From Planctomicrobium piriforme (GTDB lineage: Bacteria; Planctomycetota; Planctomycetia; Planctomycetales; Planctomycetaceae), in assembly GCA_945860955.1 (NCBI GenBank), contig CAMATH010000060.1:1-47961 (forward strand): a DNA stretch of 47,961 nt, read 5' to 3'. Below the pieces are notes generated by a model, which had not been told where the DNA came from, did not search any database, and saw only the letters and a list, made by a program, of their open reading frames with translations. The position numbers were made by a program, and so were the translations under genes. Positions 44,585 to 47,961 of the stretch are shown piece after piece. The number at the start of each line of letters is the position of its first letter. Within the stretch, counting starts at the first letter, position 1.

Positions 44585-45964
44585 TCAGTCTTCCCGCACA
44601 CAAGGCAGCAGCAGTGTCAGACGCAGTCTCAATTGCTCCCGGGTTGCCGGCTTTCCTGTGGATTCACGCTGAGTCTTGAATCCTCCCAGCACAACGGACT
44701 TACCCGGTGTGACGGCGACCGTCGTTGACGCTTGCGTCTTTTCTTCGATTCCCAGCTCCCCTTCATTCTGCTCATTGAGATTTCTCAGGGTCGCGTTGAT
44801 CGTCATCGTGACTTTCGCGGGATCGTCACCGGTCACGAGTTTCCCTCGAACATCCAGTGTGACTCCTTTCGCGTCCGACTTGCCGAAAAACGGGCGGTTG
44901 GGTTCGACCAGGAGTTCGACCGACCGCAGGAGCTTCTCTTCGATCGCCTGTCCGTCATCAACCTCCTCTTCAATCCCCCAGACCTCCAGTCGCAGCACAT
45001 AGGATTCCCGAGTCGCCACATCTTCCAAGCCCAGCGATTCCCGCTCATCCAGCAGAAAATCGAGCAACGGCTGCGATTCGTACAGGACTTGTCCTCCATG
45101 TCCGAGTCGCTCAATAACGACAATCTTCGCCGAGCCACCCAGTGCGGTGTACCTTCGGGCAAGTTCCGTCGAGTTCTCCTTCATAGGCACAACGTCGTCG
45201 GCGTCGCCATGAATGTGGAGCAGCCGGACATGCCGACGTGCCAGTGGGGTGAGTTGGTCGACCGGATTGAAAGACGCGACACGCTCCGTCAGCTCGGCCA
45301 GCGTGAGTCCATAATCCAGCCCCTTGTCCGGAAAGTTGATCACGTTGGCTAACCCCGGCCAGGTTCGGAAATCAGTCGCCGGGCAGATCCCGCCGATTCG
45401 TTCAACCGACCCGGGATGCCGCATCGCCCAGCCATAGCCGATCAATCCACCATTGCTCTGAACCAGCAAGCGAGCCCGTGGATCAAGGTCGAATTGTTTT
45501 CGAACCAATGCGTAAAACGCCTGACAAGCGTCGGCTCCCTTGGGGCTGCCGCAGGAGGTCCCGACGTTGATCCCGGCGACATGAAAACCCTTCGCCAGAT
45601 ACCGCTCGACATACCAACGATGATGCAGCACACCGTGCCCGTCATGGATTCCGAGCCAGAAGGGGAAGATCCAGATCCAGCGGCGCTGCGGATCGACCGG
45701 ACCGGTCGGTTCGATCACGTAACCCGGACGCCCCGCGACGTTCAGTGCATTCAGTTTTCCCCCTTTGTATTCTCCCAGGATTTTCTCGGGAATCAGCTTG
45801 CGAATGTACTCGGCGTCTGGCTGCGCGGACTTCTTTGGTTCCGTCGGCTCGTCTCCGGAAACGCCCTGTGGCAATGCCGCGAGTCCACAACCGACGATCA
45901 AGCCGAATGTGATCGCGATGGACCAGCACGCATTTCCGAAACCTGCAATCAAACGGTGGTTCAT
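44585..45964 (-). CDS. Secreted alpha/beta hydrolase with a C-terminal beta domain
   Basis: The gene gives 459 residues from ATG 45964, preceded by GGAG; the frame upstream to 46084 runs into the divergent gene's leader. A Sec signal (ITFGLIVGCGLAALP) is followed by an alpha/beta-hydrolase domain with nucleophile elbow VQSNGGLIG, acid IHGDADDVVP and RLGHGGQ for the His, so the triad looks complete. From ~330 a separate beta-rich domain follows. It has TLDVRGKLVTGDDPAKVTM and a motif TVAVTPGKSVVLGGF that resembles the GQTVVLGGL strand of secretins. The esterase or peptidase specificity is not readable. Confidence 0.82.
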   Translation of the reverse strand: MNHRLIAGFGNACWSIAITFGLIVGCGLAALPQGVSGDEPTEPKKSAQPDAEYIRKLIPEKILGEYKGGKLNALNVAGRPGYVIEPTGPVDPQRRWIWIFPFWLGIHDGHGVLHHRWYVERYLAKGFHVAGINVGTSCGSPKGADACQAFYALVRKQFDLDPRARLLVQSNGGLIGYGWAMRHPGSVERIGGICPATDFRTWPGLANVINFPDKGLDYGLTLAELTERVASFNPVDQLTPLARRHVRLLHIHGDADDVVPMKENSTELARRYTALGGSAKIVVIERLGHGGQVLYESQPLLDFLLDERESLGLEDVATRESYVLRLEVWGIEEEVDDGQAIEEKLLRSVELLVEPNRPFFGKSDAKGVTLDVRGKLVTGDDPAKVTMTINATLRNLNEQNEGELGIEEKTQASTTVAVTPGKSVVLGGFKTQRESTGKPATREQLRLRLTLLLPCVRED

Positions 45965-46094
45965 GGAGTCTCCACTCACCGCGGCAAGCGGCGACTTAGC
46001 AATGGGACGAGAAATGGGATCCTGACTTGTCGACTTCACTTCCCCGTATTCTACGTCATCCGGTTCGACTTGCCCCACAGTCACTTCATCCGCG

Positions 46095-47594
46095 ATGATA
46101 GAGTCTCAAATCTCCCCGACAACCGACCTGCCGCTCAATTCCCGCCTCATGTTCCCCCCCGCTGACCTTCACGACGCAGTTTCCCGCCGTCACTTCCTGG
46201 GCCGTTCGGCGGGCGGCGTTGGGTTGGCCGCCCTGTCGCAACTGCTGGGGCGAGACTCATCCGTTCAAGCGGGAGTCGCCGGCCTGCCGGGCGTGCCCCA
46301 TTTCGCCCGCCGAGCGAAGCGAGTCATCTATCTGTTTCAGTCGGGTGGCCCTTCGCAGCTCGAGTTGTTCGACTACAAGCCACAGCTCAAAGAGCTGCAT
46401 GGCTCGGAACTCCCCGAGTCGATCCGCAAGGGCCAGCGTCTGACCGGTATGACTTCGGGACAGACAAGTTTTCCCGTGATCGCGTCCAAATTCGGGTTTC
46501 AGCAGCAAGGCGCGTCCGGCACGTGGGTGAGCGAACTGTTGCCTCACACGGGAAAGATCATTGATGACCTGTGCGTGGTCCGATCAGTCCATACCGAGGC
46601 GATCAACCACGACCCGGCGATCACTTTCATTCAGACCGGCTCTCAGCAGCCCGGCCGCCCTTCCATTGGCGCGTGGGCTTCGTACGGTTTGGGGGCCGAG
46701 GCGGACGATCTCCCCGCGTTTGTGGTCATGATCTCGCACGGTTCGGGGGCCGACGCCAATCAGGGGTTGCTGGAACGGCTCTGGGGGAGCGGCTTTTTGC
46801 CTTCGAGCTACCAGGGAGTCAAGTTGCGCAGTCAGGGGGATCCCGTGCTGTTTCTGTCGGATCCTCCCGGTGTCGACCGTGACCTGCGCCGCCAGATGCT
46901 CGACACTCTGGCCGGCCTCAATCGGAATCGGCTCACGCAAACGGGCGACCCGGAAATCGCGACGCGAATCGCCCAGTACGAACTGGCGTTTCGGATGCAG
47001 ACCTCTGTCCCCGAACTGACCAACGTGGCGAGTGAACCGGAATCGGTATTGAACCTGTACGGGGACGATGTCCGCAAGCCAGGAACGTTCGCGGCGAATT
47101 GCCTTCTGGCCCGGCGACTGGTCGAGCGGGGAGTGCGGTTCGTGCAGCTCTACCATCGCGGCTGGGACCAGCATGGCGGCTTGGCGACCAACATGCCGAA
47201 GCAGTGTAAAGACGTCGATCAGCCACAGGCCGCGTTGATCGCCGACCTCAAACAGCGGGGAATGCTGGATGACACTCTGGTGATTTGGGGGGGCGAATTC
47301 GGGCGGACGGTGTATGGTCAAGGGGGCTTGAAGGACGATTACGGCCGGGACCATCATGGCCGGAATTACTGCATGTGGTTTGCCGGCGGGGGATTCAAGG
47401 GGGGAGTGGTCCACGGCGCGACCGACGACTACAGTTACAATATCGTGGAGAATCCGGTCCATATCCACGACGTGCAGGCGACCATCATGGCGTCGCTCGG
47501 AATTGATCACACTCGACTCACATTCCGGTTCCAGGGACGCGATTACCGCCTGACCGATGTCCACGGTCAGGTTGTTCGCGAGCTGTTGGCGTAG
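46095..47594 (+). CDS. DUF1501 family protein, Tat-exported (copy 2)
   Basis: The gene gives 499 residues from ATG 46095; ATG 46149 (MFPPADLHD) would place the Tat motif nearer the N-terminus. [18 protein letters not shown] is a twin-arginine signal. The core repeats the family blocks [53 protein letters not shown] and DYGRDHHG, and aligns with the copy at 10684 almost end to end, differing at the N-terminus. Like that copy it lacks a neighbouring DUF1549/DUF1553 gene. Function unknown; the fold suggests a metal-dependent hydrolase or binding protein of the alkaline phosphatase superfamily. Confidence 0.9.
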   Translation: MIESQISPTTDLPLNSRLMFPPADLHDAVSRRHFLGRSAGGVGLAALSQLLGRDSSVQAGVAGLPGVPHFARRAKRVIYLFQSGGPSQLELFDYKPQLKELHGSELPESIRKGQRLTGMTSGQTSFPVIASKFGFQQQGASGTWVSELLPHTGKIIDDLCVVRSVHTEAINHDPAITFIQTGSQQPGRPSIGAWASYGLGAEADDLPAFVVMISHGSGADANQGLLERLWGSGFLPSSYQGVKLRSQGDPVLFLSDPPGVDRDLRRQMLDTLAGLNRNRLTQTGDPEIATRIAQYELAFRMQTSVPELTNVASEPESVLNLYGDDVRKPGTFAANCLLARRLVERGVRFVQLYHRGWDQHGGLATNMPKQCKDVDQPQAALIADLKQRGMLDDTLVIWGGEFGRTVYGQGGLKDDYGRDHHGRNYCMWFAGGGFKGGVVHGATDDYSYNIVENPVHIHDVQATIMASLGIDHTRLTFRFQGRDYRLTDVHGQVVRELLA

Positions 47595-47601
47595 TGGATT
47601 C

Positions 47602-47659
47602 AGAGTCGCGCCCGTCAGGAAGCGGTAGACAGCCACCGCTTCCTAACGGGCGCGGCTCT
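47602..47659 (+). terminator. Very long hairpin after the second DUF1501 gene
   Basis: Arms 47602-47626 and 47635-47659 pair over 25 positions with one mismatch and one G-T pair around an 8-nt loop. It begins 8 bp after the stop. No T-tract follows, so it may act as an mRNA-stabilising or factor-assisted stem, or be a repeat, and not an intrinsic terminator in the strict sense. Confidence 0.5.
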
Positions 47660-47706
47660 GTGCGAAGTCGAGTCGAGACGCCATTTAACCAGTTCGGAAT
47701 CCGAGT

Positions 47707-47735
47707 TTGCCGGTTGCCTGGACGGGTGATAGAAT
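47707..47735 (+). promoter_or_regulatory. Sigma-70-type promoter candidate for the last gene
   Basis: TTGCCG (47707-47712), a 17-bp spacer and TAGAAT (47730-47735) preceded by TGA give the best-spaced promoter in the window. The ATG at 47807 is ~65 nt beyond the predicted start site. Confidence 0.55.
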
Positions 47736-47806
47736 TCGGATCGTACTGGGTGGGTTCCGTCGCAGCCGCGCGGGAGTTTCACCCGAAATTGTTTTCCCGG
47801 CTCGCC

Positions 47807-47961
47807 ATGCTCAACAGATCTTCGCTCTTTCTGTGGTCATTCCCGTGTGGCCGATATGCGGGAGTGCAGTTGCGGGTCAGTTGGTTCATGCCACTGATTC
47901 TGGTCTGGCTGCTGGTCCAGGTGCAGTACCATGTTCCCACCGCGATCCTGGCTGGGGCGTG
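47807..47961 (+). CDS. N-terminus of a membrane protein, possibly a site-2-protease-like (M50) peptidase; truncated by window end
   Basis: Only 51 codons are present, from ATG 47807. They read MLNRSSLFLWSFPCGRYA, then GVQLRVSWFMPLILVWLLVQ and onward into a hydrophobic segment. A short basic/aromatic start followed by a Gly-Val-x-Leu-x-Val-x-Trp pattern and a membrane helix is how many planctomycete M50 (SpoIVFB-like) peptidases begin, but the HExxH motif would lie beyond the edge. The upstream promoter supports a real gene start. Confidence 0.5.
   Translation, partial: MLNRSSLFLWSFPCGRYAGVQLRVSWFMPLILVWLLVQVQYHVPTAILAGA

Overview
The window is GC-rich and gene-dense and reads as a planctomycete chromosome segment. 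The main indicators are two Tat-exported DUF1501 proteins, a kinase/nSTAND/FGE giant protein, a planctomycete-type HUH transposase, a beta-RFAP synthase (methanopterin branch), an EF-G with a mitochondrial-EFG1-like G1 motif, and many hairpin repeats of the kind that litter planctomycete intergenic DNA. No rRNA, tRNA or CRISPR array was recognised by eye.

Layout. 1-9050: an ABCB-type exporter, a secreted single-CxxCH protein, an OmpA-like lipoprotein, and a three-gene ABC operon (ATPase, permease, GldG-like subunit), followed by a 337-bp tandem repeat. 9050-16300: a secreted TlpA-like thioredoxin, DUF1501 no. 1, mnmA, a stand-alone M41-like peptidase, a secreted beta-propeller protein, then a hairpin-repeat cluster. 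16300-24200: a minus-strand run of small membrane partner, sodium:solute symporter, MFS carrier and beta-RFAP synthase; a lipid acyltransferase; and mreB-mreC. 24650-30550: a secreted esterase, a small hypothetical, an SLC13-type carrier and fusA with a strong terminator.

30600-40300 is the accessory region and holds the main result. Read on the minus strand, one ancestral 1906-codon gene encoded Ser/Thr kinase, nSTAND NTPase, a transmembrane helix, a PA14-like domain and a C-terminal FGE/C-type-lectin fold. An IS4-family element of 1527 bp (36236-37762, 10-bp target duplication) splits it. Removing the IS and one duplication copy restores the frame exactly. The last ~40 codons look like the variable region of a diversity-generating retroelement (DGR): at the positions that are Asn-rich in DGR templates, the codons end in C or T and look like scrambled AAY. 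An Avd-like open reading frame starts 115 bp downstream on the same strand, as in DGR cassettes, but is cut off after ~42 codons by a hairpin-repeat array. No template repeat or reverse transcriptase is visible. The region therefore looks like a decayed DGR whose target was a membrane-spanning kinase/NLR-like receptor.

The repeat array that cuts avd is one of two ~400-bp arrays of inverted REP-like hairpins flanking a HUH/Y1 transposase gene (31116-31919), a RAYT/REP-like mobile system. A third, internally deleted copy lies at 40155-40302. A second set of hairpins headed by GTAG is scattered at 15.6, 15.9, 16.2, 40.0 and 44.5 kb.

40390-47961: a secreted C45-type Ntn hydrolase, a membrane-anchored LRR protein, a secreted alpha/beta hydrolase, DUF1501 no. 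2 and the start of a membrane protein running off the edge.
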